Shown: piece by piece, positions 1 through 8,264 of the stretch
How positions within the stretch are numbered: position 1 is the stretch's first letter
Layout of the letters: each line of letters begins with the position of its first letter
Source of the DNA: JAHCHG01 sp038246645
GTDB taxonomy: Bacteria; Acidobacteriota; Blastocatellia; Pyrinomonadales; Pyrinomonadaceae
Assembly (NCBI GenBank): GCA_038246645.1
Contig: JBBRVS010000016.1
Coordinates: 1 to 43,546, forward strand
DNA: 43,546 bases
Direction of reading: 5' to 3'
The notes under the pieces: generated by a model
What the model saw: the letters and a program-made list of their open reading frames with translations, nothing else
Databases searched by the model: none
Told to the model about the DNA's origin: nothing
Made by a program: the position numbers and the translations under genes

Positions 1-55
1 CTCAGAAGCCTGTGAGCTTACGCTCGTGATGGTTCGATTCCATTCGTCCGCACCA
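1..55 (+). tRNA. tRNA-Leu(CAG), 3' part only
   Basis: The window opens inside a class II tRNA. The first seven bases read as an anticodon loop, CTCAGAA, with T33 and anticodon CAG. The 3' side of the anticodon stem follows, then a variable arm with a TTAC loop closed by AGC/GCT, a T arm around TTCGATT with a 5-bp stem, the acceptor 3' strand and an encoded CCA at 53-55. The variable arm follows the pattern of bacterial tRNA-Leu (TG, stem, TTAC, stem, CGT). The 5' half is outside the window, so the anticodon assignment rests on the loop alone. Confidence 0.8.
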
Positions 56-86
56 TTAAAATCAAGGTTTTCAGGAAAACCCGAAA

Positions 87-130
87 AAAAATCCCGAATG
101 TTAAAAATCGGCATTCGGGATTTTTTTTGA
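87..130 (+). terminator. Rho-independent terminator after tRNA-Leu
   Basis: A 14-bp perfect stem (87-100 with 112-125, core ATCCCGAATG/CATTCGGGAT) is followed by a run of T. An A-run precedes the stem, so it could also act on the minus strand. Its place just after the tRNA CCA end fits tRNA transcript termination. Confidence 0.85.
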
Positions 131-263
131 TCTCTGAAAAGAAAATGAGAATTTTTTTTATTTTCAAATGACTTACGCGAGAGTTATAAAAAGTTATTTA
201 AATGTATGCCCAAAGTAACGTGAATTCGAAATGAGAAAAGTTTTTACTTGTCGGGAATCTCAA

Positions 264-338
264 TCTTTGCGTGCTTTGCGGTAAAAACCTTTTCCTTAAC
301 CGCAAAGGACGCTGGAGTTTATCGCAAAGGACGCAAAG
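264..338. repeat. Imperfect palindrome of CGCAAAGGACGC-type repeats
   Basis: CTTTGCGTGCTTTGCGG at 264-280 is mirrored by two copies of the unit CGCAAAGGACGC (301-312 and 323-334). No gene is visible here. This is one of about a dozen intergenic palindromic elements in the window. Function is unknown. Confidence 0.55.
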
Positions 339-426
339 AGTTATCCAATTTTTTTTATATCGAACTCGTTAAAATAATTGATGCTGATACTTTGTTATTT
401 GCTCCTGCCGACCGCGTAAATCTCTA

Positions 427-724
427 AGAAGCTGTTTGAAAACTCTGAAAATGTAATGATTCGACAAATAAAGTCGGTGAAACCGATGTTATTATTCCCC
501 GCTTCGCCGCCCACATCGCTGGATGTGGGAATAGTCGGCGGTATTTTTTAGCCGCTCTGATAACCGCGGCATAACAATATGTCGCCATTTTCAATGGCTT
601 TATCAAATGGTTGCCAATTGCCCCACGATTGGCATCGTGGGCTACAAATATGTTGCCGTCTTCGACGGCTTTATCTGTATAATTTTGACAAATTTTAACT
701 TGTTGGAGTTTTCAAACAGCGTCT
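427..724. mobile_element. MITE-like element with 19-bp terminal inverted repeats
   Basis: The left end AGAAGCTGTTTGAAAACTC (427-445) is the inverted complement of 706-724 with one mismatch. The interior has further hairpins, for example GCCCACGAT-type arms near 621-642 and a CCCACATC/GATGTGGG arm near 510-528. No transposase is encoded; the short minus-strand reading frame at 424-606 runs across the left repeat and resembles no family I know. The structure fits a non-autonomous element of about 300 bp. A clear target-site duplication is not visible. Confidence 0.55.
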
Positions 725-785
725 AAAAGAAAAAAGTTACGAATGCTAAAAACTTCCGTAACTTTTTACCTTTTACCTTTTACTT

Positions 786-2744
786 CTAATCCTCTTCTTC
801 TCTTAATTTTTCCAAAACTGAAAAATCTTCGAGCGTGGTCGTATCGCCCGCGACTGTTCCGCCGGAAGCGAGTTCTCTTAAAAGCCTTCGCATAATTTTG
901 CCGCTTCTGGTTTTGGGCAAGGTGTCGGTAAACCGGATGTCGTCGGGTTTGGCGAGTGAGCCGATCTCTTTGGCGACGTGGCGGCGCAGTTCTTCTTTGA
1001 GCGCTTCGCTCGCCTTAAAAGTTCCTTCCAGCGTTACGAATGCCGAGATCGCCTGACCTTTGAGTTCATCGGGGCGACCGACGACCGCTGCTTCGGCGAC
1101 CGCTTCGTGCGAAACGAGCGCGGATTCGACTTCGGCAGTTCCCAAACGATGACCGGAAACATTGATCACATCATCAACTCTGCCCATAATCCAGAAATAT
1201 CCGCGTTTGTCGCGCCGTGCGCCGTCGCCCGCGAAATAGACATTCGGAATCTCTGACCAGTAAGTTTTCTTAAAGCGTTCGTCATCATTCCAAATTGTGC
1301 GGAGCATTGAGGGAAAAGGTTTGGTGATAACGAGATAGCCGCCTTCATTAGTCCCGACCGGTTCGCCTTCACGCGTGCGAATGTCAATCGAAATTCCGGG
1401 AAACGGGCGCGTTGCCGTGCCGGGAACGGTCGGTGTTGCGCCCGGAAACGGCGAGATCATAATGCCGCCCGTTTCGGTCTGCCACCACGTATCAATAATC
1501 GGACATTTTCCTTTCCCGATGATTTTGTGATACCACATCCAGGCTTCCGGATTGATCGGTTCGCCGACCGTTCCGAGCAAGCGCAAAGAAGATAAATCGT
1601 GTTTCAGAGGATAATGCTCGCCCCATTTGATAAAGGCGCGGATCGCGGTCGGCGCGGTGTAGAAAATATTGATCTTGTGGCGTTCGATAATGTCCCAGAA
1701 ACGGTCGAAATCGGGAAAATTCGGTGCACCTTCATACATAAAACTCGTTGCCCCGTTTGCCAGCAGACCGTAAACGACGTAGGAATGTCCGGTAATCCAG
1801 CCGATGTCCGCCGTGCACCAATATGTGTCTTCGTCTTTCAGATCGAAAATCCATTTTGCCGAAAGATGCGCGTGCGTTAAATATCCGCCCGTCGTGTGCA
1901 AAATTCCTTTGGGTTTTCCGGTCGTGCCGGAAGTGTAAAGAATAAAAAGCGGATGTTCGCTGTCAAGTTCTTCCGCCGGACAATTCGCGTCAACCGTTTG
2001 CATCAGTTCGTGCCACCAGTAATCCAAGCCGTAATTGATCGAAACCTTTGTGCCTGTCCGCCGATAAACAACGACATTCTCAACCGTCGGGCAATTTTTT
2101 ACGGCTTCGTCAACCGTTTTTTTGAGTTCGATCACTTGTCCGCGCCGGTAGCCGCCGTCCGCCGTGACGATCACTTTACAGCCGCCGTCGTTTACACGGT
2201 CTCTGATCGCATCGGCTGAAAATCCGCCGAAAATCACCGAATGAATCGCGCCGATTCGCGCACAGGCGAGCATCGCAATCGCCAGTTCCGGGACGAGCGG
2301 CATATAGAGCGCGACGCGGTCGCCTTTCTCAACGCCGAGTTTTTTCAAAACATTGGCAAATTTGCAAACTTCCGTGTGCAGCTGCTGATAAGTAATTGTC
2401 CGCACTTCGCCGGGTTCGCCTTCCCAGATAAACGCGGCTTTGTTTTTGCGCCACGTCTCCAGATGGCGATCCAAACAATTATAGGCAACATTCGTCGTGC
2501 CGCCGACAAACCATTTGGCGTGCGGCAGCTTCCATTCGAGAACGCGATCCCAACCCTTAAACCAGTGCAACGATTCCGCCGCCGAAGCCCAGAACGCTTC
2601 GGGATCTTTTTCGGCTTCTTCATAAAGCTGTTCGTATTCCGCAAATGATTTAATATGCGCGTGTTCGGAAAAGGCGGTCGGCGGCGGAAAAACTCTCTCT
2701 TCCTGCAAAATGGATTCGATCGCGGTTTCGGTCGGCTCGGACAT
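786..2744 (-). CDS. acs: Acetyl-coenzyme A synthetase
   Basis: Makes acetyl-CoA from acetate, ATP and CoA through an acetyl-adenylate; cytosolic. The 652-residue length is normal for the family. Visible landmarks are the N-terminal ACAS segment, the phosphate-binding motif YTSGTTGKPKG (about residue 268), the adenylate-binding motif TWWQTETGG (about 415), and the C-terminal PKTRSGKIMRR motif holding the catalytic lysine that is acetylated in this family. The ATG start follows a CAGGAG ribosome-binding site 10 bases upstream. It is divergent from the RNase G gene and appears monocistronic. The identification is secure. Confidence 0.97.
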   Translation of the reverse strand: MSEPTETAIESILQEERVFPPPTAFSEHAHIKSFAEYEQLYEEAEKDPEAFWASAAESLHWFKGWDRVLEWKLPHAKWFVGGTTNVAYNCLDRHLETWRKNKAAFIWEGEPGEVRTITYQQLHTEVCKFANVLKKLGVEKGDRVALYMPLVPELAIAMLACARIGAIHSVIFGGFSADAIRDRVNDGGCKVIVTADGGYRRGQVIELKKTVDEAVKNCPTVENVVVYRRTGTKVSINYGLDYWWHELMQTVDANCPAEELDSEHPLFILYTSGTTGKPKGILHTTGGYLTHAHLSAKWIFDLKDEDTYWCTADIGWITGHSYVVYGLLANGATSFMYEGAPNFPDFDRFWDIIERHKINIFYTAPTAIRAFIKWGEHYPLKHDLSSLRLLGTVGEPINPEAWMWYHKIIGKGKCPIIDTWWQTETGGIMISPFPGATPTVPGTATRPFPGISIDIRTREGEPVGTNEGGYLVITKPFPSMLRTIWNDDERFKKTYWSEIPNVYFAGDGARRDKRGYFWIMGRVDDVINVSGHRLGTAEVESALVSHEAVAEAAVVGRPDELKGQAISAFVTLEGTFKASEALKEELRRHVAKEIGSLAKPDDIRFTDTLPKTRSGKIMRRLLRELASGGTVAGDTTTLEDFSVLEKLREEED

Positions 2745-3393
2745 ATGTTTTTTTACTCCTGAAATTTAATGTTTAAGATAAAATATGTTTTTAACAAAAG
2801 CTAAAATGCACGCCTTGATTTGTCAATTGTTTAACTAAGAAATAAAAATATCCTGGTCGAAATAAACGTGCATATTGTCAAATTTTATTTTGCCGGACGG
2901 AAAACTTTTCGCCGGATAGCAATGTTTGCCATTTACCATTTGAAAAAAAACATTTATACTTAACCGCAAGTTTGCTTATAGACGTTTATTAGTTGAATAA
3001 TTTAACCGAAACAAGAAGCAAACTCCCAAGATTTACACTAAATTTTACTAAACAGATTGAAATAAAGAAATTTTGGCGGGTTGTTGAGCGCGATTGAAAA
3101 CAAGTTTGCGCTCCCTGCTTGAACACCGGCGAAAAAAACATCGCCGAATTGAGAAATAAAAGAGATTCCTGCGTGAAAAGACTCAAAATTCCAAAACTTT
3201 TGGAAAACAACAAACAAAATAATACCATTTTGTAAGACGCAAAAATCCGCTTTACGGACATTGAGCCCAAACGGGCTAAGTCTATAAATTTCCAACTTCA
3301 AGCATTTACACTCCAAATTTCAATTTCAATTCAACAAAAACCGGTTTTAAAAAAATAAAAAAACCCTTGAAATAAAGAAAAGATTTCTAAAAT
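2745..3393. other. 650-bp intergenic region between acs and rng
   Basis: AT-rich spacer between divergent genes that must contain both promoters, though I could not identify either with confidence. Two overlapping minus-strand reading frames of about 92 codons (2989-3270 and 3038-3316) lie in its right half. They have no recognisable domain, no good ribosome-binding site and cannot both be genes. A decayed gene or a non-coding repeat would fit. Confidence 0.5.
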
Positions 3394-5967
3394 ATGTCGA
3401 AAGAAATGATTATCAGCGTCAATGGACGCGAGAAAAAGATTGCCATCGTTGATAACGGGCAAGTAACGGAATTTTATATCGAACGCGGCGAAGATAATTC
3501 GGGCGTCGTCGGAAACATTTACAAAGGTCGCGTGCAGAGAGTTCTGCCCGGAATGCAGTCGGCTTTTGTGGACATCGGCTTGGAACGCGATGCGTTTCTA
3601 TACGTTTCGGATTTCTTTGATGAAGAAGAAGAGATCGAACGCATCGTTATGGAAAAATCCGCAAAAAGTTCGCCCGAAGAAGCCGAACGCGAAGCCACCG
3701 ATCACGTTTATAAAGAGCGTCTGAAACGCGAAAAACAAATGGAAGAGGTGCAGAATATTGTCGAACCTTTAGCCGAAACCGAAACTGCGTTCGAGCCGGT
3801 TTTCGATGAAGACGAAGACGAAGACGAAAGACTTCCGAAAGGAAAACGCAAAAACAAGCGGCGCGGCAAAAAAACGAAGGATAAAGAAGAGCAAAAACAG
3901 GAAGAGAAAGACGAGGATTTATCGCCCAAAGAAAAACGTGAAGAAAGATACGCGGAATCAGACGAAGACGAGGATGAATTAAAAGACATTGAAAAATTTT
4001 CGGAAGATGTATTTTCCGTTCCGCCTTTTGAATTTGAAGAATCCGGTTTCGAACGCATCATTGATGACACGGAAACGGGCGAAATGTTCAAAGATGCGTA
4101 TATGCAGGAAGCGATCGTGGATCAGGTTCGCGCCATCGAATTTGAAATGGAAAGCGAAGGTCCGGCGGAAGTCGGTTCTTTAATTAACTCGGTTTCCGAT
4201 CTGCCGAACGGTTTTCAGCGGATTGCCGATGAAGAAGATGAAGACGAAAAAAACGGCGGACACCCGAAAGGAAAAAGCCGAACCAGCCGCAGAAAGAAAA
4301 AAGCAACTAAAAGAGAAGTTGAAAAGCAACCCGAAGAAATAAAAACGGAAACTGAAAAAGAACCGGAAACCAAAGAAGAAAAGCCGCAGGGAAGACGCCC
4401 GTCAAGATCGAGAAATACTTCCGCCGCCAAGAAAACAGCCGGGAAAGAAACCGGAGCAGAGCAGGAAAAAACCGAAAAAACCGAAAAGAAATCTCCGGCA
4501 AGACAGCGAGCTTCTTCTTCGCGCGGACGTAAAACAACCGCCAAAACGGAAAAACTTGACGACGCGAAAGCCTCGGTTAAAGATGATGATTCACGGTCGG
4601 AAATGTCGGTTCGGCGCGGCGGTCGCGGTCGCCGTCGTCCGGGCAGCACCAGCACCAATAAACCGAAATCGGATGAAAAAACTTCCGGCGAGAGCGACAA
4701 TAAACCCTCGCGCAGCAGCGGAGGCGGAAATCGCCGCCAGCATTCACAACCGACAATCACGGATTTATTAAACGAAGGGCAGGAAATTCTCGTTCAGATT
4801 GCCAAAGAACCGATTGCCCGAAAGGGAGCGCGAATCACTTCGCATATTGCGCTGCCGGGCAGATTTATCGTTTATATGCCGACCATCGAACATTTGGGCG
4901 TATCGCGCAAAATCGAATCGGCAAAAGAACGCTCGCGGCTGAGAACTCTGATTCAAAAAATCAAGGAAGAAGTTGATCTGCCGTCGGGCGGATTTATCGT
5001 CAGAACCGCCGGAGTCGGAATTTCCGAAGAAGATTTGCGCCTGGACGCACGTTATCTGGTGCGCACGTGGCTCGACATTAAAAAAGATGCCGAAAAAGCG
5101 AAATCACCCGAACTCGTTCATCAGGATTTGGATATTATTCAGAGACTTCTGCGCGATCATCTCTCCGATGATTTTGCGGCGATTCGCGTGGATTCCGAAG
5201 AAGAATATCTGCGCATCGTCGAATTTATCAATCTGATTCAGCCGCGAATGGTCAAGCGCGTCAAATTCTACACCCGCGACGAACCGATCTTAGAAGCGTT
5301 CGGCGTTCAGGAAGAAATCAATAAAGCATTAAAGCCGAGAGTTTGGCTGAGATCGGGCGGTTATCTGGTTATTAATCAAACCGAAGCGCTCGTTGCAATT
5401 GACGTTAATACCGGAAAATTTGTCGGCAAGGGAAATGCGCGGCTCGAAGATACGATCACGAAAACGAATATGGAAGCGGTCGAAGAAATCGCGCGGCAGA
5501 TTCGTCTGCGCGATCTCGGCGGAATCATCGTTCTCGATCTGATCGATATGGAAGACCGCCGCAATCGTCATAAGGTTTTAGGAATGCTGCAAGACGCGCT
5601 GGCTTCGGATAAATCGCCGACCAAAGTCTTGTCGTTCAATGATTTCGGTCTGATCATTATGACCCGCAAACGCGTCAAACAATCGCTCGAAAGAACGATG
5701 TGTTCGCCGTGCGAATACTGCCAGAGCGCGGGTTGGGTAAAATCGGCGCAAACGATCTGTTACGAGATTTTGGATGAAGCCAGACGGCTTTCAAAAGGCT
5801 TGGACGACGTGCGCCAGACGACCCTGCGGGTTCACCCCGAAGTTGCCAAAGCGATGCGCGAATCCGAAAGCGCGGTTTTGGAAGAAGTCGAAGCTTATCT
5901 CGGAAATGTTGACGTAACGGGCGATTCGTCAATTCATCAGGAACAATTCGATTTCGCTTTCATTTAG
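3394..5967 (+). CDS. rng: Ribonuclease G/E family endoribonuclease with giant insert
   Basis: Single-strand-specific endoribonuclease of rRNA maturation and mRNA decay. Residues 1-80 hold the start of the S1 domain (GNIYKGRVQRVLPGMQ). It resumes near residue 452 (ITDLLNEGQEILVQIAKEP) and continues through the RNase H-like and DNase I-like parts. The catalytic aspartates are D670 (DVNTGKF) and D715 (LDLID). The Zn-link cysteines lie in CSPCEYC (770-776). The end, EQFDFAFI, matches the RNase G C-terminus, so there is no RNase E-style degradosome tail. Between residues about 80 and 450 lies a highly charged, low-complexity insert: E/D-rich first, then K/R/S/G-rich. It makes the protein 857 residues against about 490 for E. 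coli RNase G. The start codon is ATG with a weak upstream purine run. Confidence 0.93.
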   Translation: MSKEMIISVNGREKKIAIVDNGQVTEFYIERGEDNSGVVGNIYKGRVQRVLPGMQSAFVDIGLERDAFLYVSDFFDEEEEIERIVMEKSAKSSPEEAEREATDHVYKERLKREKQMEEVQNIVEPLAETETAFEPVFDEDEDEDERLPKGKRKNKRRGKKTKDKEEQKQEEKDEDLSPKEKREERYAESDEDEDELKDIEKFSEDVFSVPPFEFEESGFERIIDDTETGEMFKDAYMQEAIVDQVRAIEFEMESEGPAEVGSLINSVSDLPNGFQRIADEEDEDEKNGGHPKGKSRTSRRKKKATKREVEKQPEEIKTETEKEPETKEEKPQGRRPSRSRNTSAAKKTAGKETGAEQEKTEKTEKKSPARQRASSSRGRKTTAKTEKLDDAKASVKDDDSRSEMSVRRGGRGRRRPGSTSTNKPKSDEKTSGESDNKPSRSSGGGNRRQHSQPTITDLLNEGQEILVQIAKEPIARKGARITSHIALPGRFIVYMPTIEHLGVSRKIESAKERSRLRTLIQKIKEEVDLPSGGFIVRTAGVGISEEDLRLDARYLVRTWLDIKKDAEKAKSPELVHQDLDIIQRLLRDHLSDDFAAIRVDSEEEYLRIVEFINLIQPRMVKRVKFYTRDEPILEAFGVQEEINKALKPRVWLRSGGYLVINQTEALVAIDVNTGKFVGKGNARLEDTITKTNMEAVEEIARQIRLRDLGGIIVLDLIDMEDRRNRHKVLGMLQDALASDKSPTKVLSFNDFGLIIMTRKRVKQSLERTMCSPCEYCQSAGWVKSAQTICYEILDEARRLSKGLDDVRQTTLRVHPEVAKAMRESESAVLEEVEAYLGNVDVTGDSSIHQEQFDFAFI

Positions 5968-5968
5968 A

Positions 5969-6050
5969 AAGTTCAAAGTTTAAGGTTCAAAGTTCAAAGT
6001 TATTTGAGTAAACTCATAAAACCTTAAACTTTGAACCTTGAACTTTGAAC
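5969..6050. repeat. Palindrome of GTTCAAAGTT units at convergent gene ends
   Basis: Several GTTCAAAGTT/AAGGTTCAAAG units (5970-6001) are mirrored by CCTTAAACTTTGAACC units (6022-6050). The element lies between the stop codons of rng and the convergent TonB_C gene and touches the latter. It could fold into a long hairpin and serve as a two-way terminator, although there is no classic T-run. Confidence 0.6.
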
Positions 6051-7186
6051 TACAATTTCAGGTCTTTTTTCAAAGCCTTTATATTAGCAGGTTTTTGGAA
6101 AACCGAATCGGGAATTGCTTTGTTAAATTCGACCGTTTCGTAATTAACGCGGCTGACGTGAACGCCGTCGGTGAAATGATCCACGATAAAAGGCGTTTGG
6201 ACTGCCTGAATTTCTCTGAATTGGGCAAAACGGTCTTCTTCGATAATCTCTTTTTTCTCCGCAGTAAAACGCGAATAAACTGATTTCATCGGCATTCCTT
6301 CATCGGAAAACTCGAATTCGACCGAAAAACCGTCTTCAAAAGCGAGCTTGACGACATCGTTTCGCTTGCCCAAACTTGCCACGCGTCTGCCGACATAACT
6401 CAATTGCGCGTCTTTACCGCGCCACACGCCGCGCAGAAAATTATCAATATTGGTTCGCATCGAGCGTTTAAAGCCTTCGATCTGCGTGGCGGTTTGATCG
6501 GTCAGAGTTTCAACCGCGCCGTCAAAATACCAGCCGCCGCTCCCCGCATTTGCCTGAATATTTTTAATTCCGCGTTCCTTAAATTCGGTGATTTCCCGGT
6601 CGGGATAAACGATTACGTCGGTAAAAGATTGAAACGAAACCATTCTGCCTTCGCGCATCAGGCTGAATTTTCCGCGCCCGATCTGCGATCTGATCTGCAA
6701 ATAATTTTGTCCGCCGAGCGCGTCAATCGCTTTTTTGATGATTGCTTCGGCTTTAGCAACATTTTCCGGTGCGACCGGTTCAACTATCACTTTTTCTTTT
6801 TTGAAGGAATATTCGATGACTTTATAAATAGTTACGGGTTTTCCGTTTTTTCTTTCCGGCTCGAACTGGATTTTCCCGGCGGCTTCGATTGCCGCGTCCA
6901 TCAAACCGTTCGGCAGAGAATTGACGGGCGTGATCGCGCCGACAAAACCGCTGCCCAAGAATTCGACGCGCACTTTGGCGGTTTCTTCCATATCCGCGCT
7001 TTGCGCCTTTTGCTGATCGGTTAATTCCGGTTCGGGCTGCAATTTTATATTAAGCGGCTTATCGCCGCTGTTTGCCGCCGTATCGGGAGTTCTTCGCGCA
7101 TTCGAACTCTGCGCGAATGAAAAACCCGCAAACAATAAAAGAAAGATTATTTGTGAAATAATAAGTGTTTTTAACTTTAAGTTCAT
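6050..7186 (-). CDS. Secreted TonB_C-domain protein with LolA-like C-terminal region
   Basis: 378 residues. A Sec signal peptide (1-25, ending FSFAQ) is followed by a TonB C-terminal-type domain at about 55-130 (VRVEFLGSG, then AGKIQFEPERKNGKPV). A second half (about 145-375) opens with ALGGQNYLQIRSQ. The pattern of the second half (strand-rich, PDREITEF, WYFDG) resembles outer-membrane lipoprotein-carrier-like folds of secreted acidobacterial proteins; this is by eye only. There is no transmembrane anchor plus proline spacer, so it is not a classic TonB energy transducer. ATG start. The gene is convergent with rng. The role is unknown and probably in the cell envelope. Confidence 0.7.
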   Translation of the reverse strand: MNLKLKTLIISQIIFLLLFAGFSFAQSSNARRTPDTAANSGDKPLNIKLQPEPELTDQQKAQSADMEETAKVRVEFLGSGFVGAITPVNSLPNGLMDAAIEAAGKIQFEPERKNGKPVTIYKVIEYSFKKEKVIVEPVAPENVAKAEAIIKKAIDALGGQNYLQIRSQIGRGKFSLMREGRMVSFQSFTDVIVYPDREITEFKERGIKNIQANAGSGGWYFDGAVETLTDQTATQIEGFKRSMRTNIDNFLRGVWRGKDAQLSYVGRRVASLGKRNDVVKLAFEDGFSVEFEFSDEGMPMKSVYSRFTAEKKEIIEEDRFAQFREIQAVQTPFIVDHFTDGVHVSRVNYETVEFNKAIPDSVFQKPANIKALKKDLKL

Positions 7187-7284
7187 AATATTAAAGAATT
7201 TATATTTTGTAATTGACTAGGTCATGAATTTTCGTCTCGGCTTGTAAATATCTGAATTTACCGCTAAAACCTTGCAATCATCCG

Positions 7285-7377
7285 AAACTATTAACTATTC
7301 ACTATCAACTATTCACTATTTTACAATTTTATATCTGTAAAATAGTGAATAGCTGATAGCTGACAGTGAATAGTTTT
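7285..7377. repeat. Palindrome of AACTATTCACTAT units
   Basis: ACTATTCACTAT units at 7285-7325 are mirrored by TAGTGAATAG units at 7336-7377, separated by about 10 bases. It lies between two minus-strand TonB_C genes and resembles in layout the other palindromes at gene ends in this window. No coding content is seen in 7187-7438. Confidence 0.6.
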
Positions 7378-7438
7378 TCAATCTAAACATTTTATGCCTT
7401 TTCAGTACATTCCTTTAATCCCAATCAGTTACTGTATT

Positions 7439-8131
7439 TTAATAATCGTCATCGTCAGAATCGTCAGAAATTTGTCGAATTCGTTGAAAAGAAAAATTAA
7501 TCAAATCGAACGACGTAACGGCTTTTCCTTCTCTTAAAGCCGGTTCGAATTCAATCTTTCGAGCTAATTCGATTGCCCTTTTTTCAAAATTTTTGTCTTT
7601 GCAATAGTTTTCGTAAGGCTCGATTTTTCCGATTTTCTTTGTATCTAATAATTCTACATAGAGAAAAACCAAACAACTTTCCGTGTCTTTTTCGGAAGTA
7701 TCGTTGGAAATTTCTTCATCCGGCTTTTTTAGAATTTTAGCAGATTTATTCAGCGCATTTTGCCAGCCATTTCCCCAATCAAACGTATATTGAACTGTCT
7801 TGGTAATGGTCGTCGCAATTCCATTTTTTATTTCGGGTTCGAATATTATTTTTTTCGCCGCTTCGACGACAACCTCGGTTATATACGGAAAATCTCTAAT
7901 TGGCTGGACATCTCCGATTTCGTTGTTTGATAAAAATGTGACTCTAACGACAATATTTCCTTGAATGCTCATACTTCTAATTTCATCAGGGATTCTTGGC
8001 AAAGGCATTTCAATAATTTTTAATTTTCGATCCGAAGGATAAACATTTTCAGAATCCTGAGCAAAAGAAACAGCAGAAAACGCGCAAATTACAGTAAAAG
8101 CAAGCAGAAATTTGATTGGAGAAAATTTCAT
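7439..8131 (-). CDS. Secreted protein with two TonB_C-type repeats
   Basis: 230 residues from the ATG at 8131. An in-frame TTG 39 bases upstream would put 13 extra residues before the signal peptide, so the ATG is preferred. Residues 1-24 form a signal peptide (MKFSPIKFLLAF to SFAQ). Two copies of a TonB C-terminal-like unit follow, near 30-120 (PDEIRSMSIQGNIVVRVTFL, KKIIFEPEIKNG) and 150-222 (ARKIEFEPALREGKAV). Each carries the FEP-x-x-x-x-G hallmark. The protein ends with a run of acidic residues. No membrane anchor remains after cleavage, so it is probably periplasmic. The molecular role is unknown; it is a paralog of the neighbouring gene at 6050. Confidence 0.7.
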   Translation of the reverse strand: MKFSPIKFLLAFTVICAFSAVSFAQDSENVYPSDRKLKIIEMPLPRIPDEIRSMSIQGNIVVRVTFLSNNEIGDVQPIRDFPYITEVVVEAAKKIIFEPEIKNGIATTITKTVQYTFDWGNGWQNALNKSAKILKKPDEEISNDTSEKDTESCLVFLYVELLDTKKIGKIEPYENYCKDKNFEKRAIELARKIEFEPALREGKAVTSFDLINFSFQRIRQISDDSDDDDY

Positions 8132-8203
8132 AAAATTTAATTTACCGAAGTTTTTATTTGACGCTTTCAATTTCGTTTGAGTTGGATTTGCGAAATTTTA
8201 ATC

Positions 8204-8243
8204 AAAAAAGGCTTCGATGAAATGTTATCATCAAAGCCTTTTT
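8204..8243 (-). terminator. Terminator of the clpA/C-like gene
   Basis: A 16-bp stem with one mismatch (8205-8220 with 8228-8243; core AAAAAGGCTT/AAGCCTTTTT) has a T-run when read on the minus strand. It sits just downstream of the stop codon at 8265. It is also A/T-flanked on the other side and may be bidirectional. Confidence 0.75.
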
Positions 8244-8264
8244 CGTCCAAAATTATTCAGCTCT

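Noticed and set aside
4215..4760. Long antisense frame (181 codons) inside rng
   Set aside because: It is the mirror of the repetitive Lys/Glu/Arg codons of the RNase G insert; it is Ser/Phe-rich with no domain or ribosome site.
6404..7024. Antisense frame of 206 codons opposite the TonB_C gene
   Set aside because: Phe/Arg-rich shadow of a gene with a signal peptide and domain on the other strand; no ribosome site.
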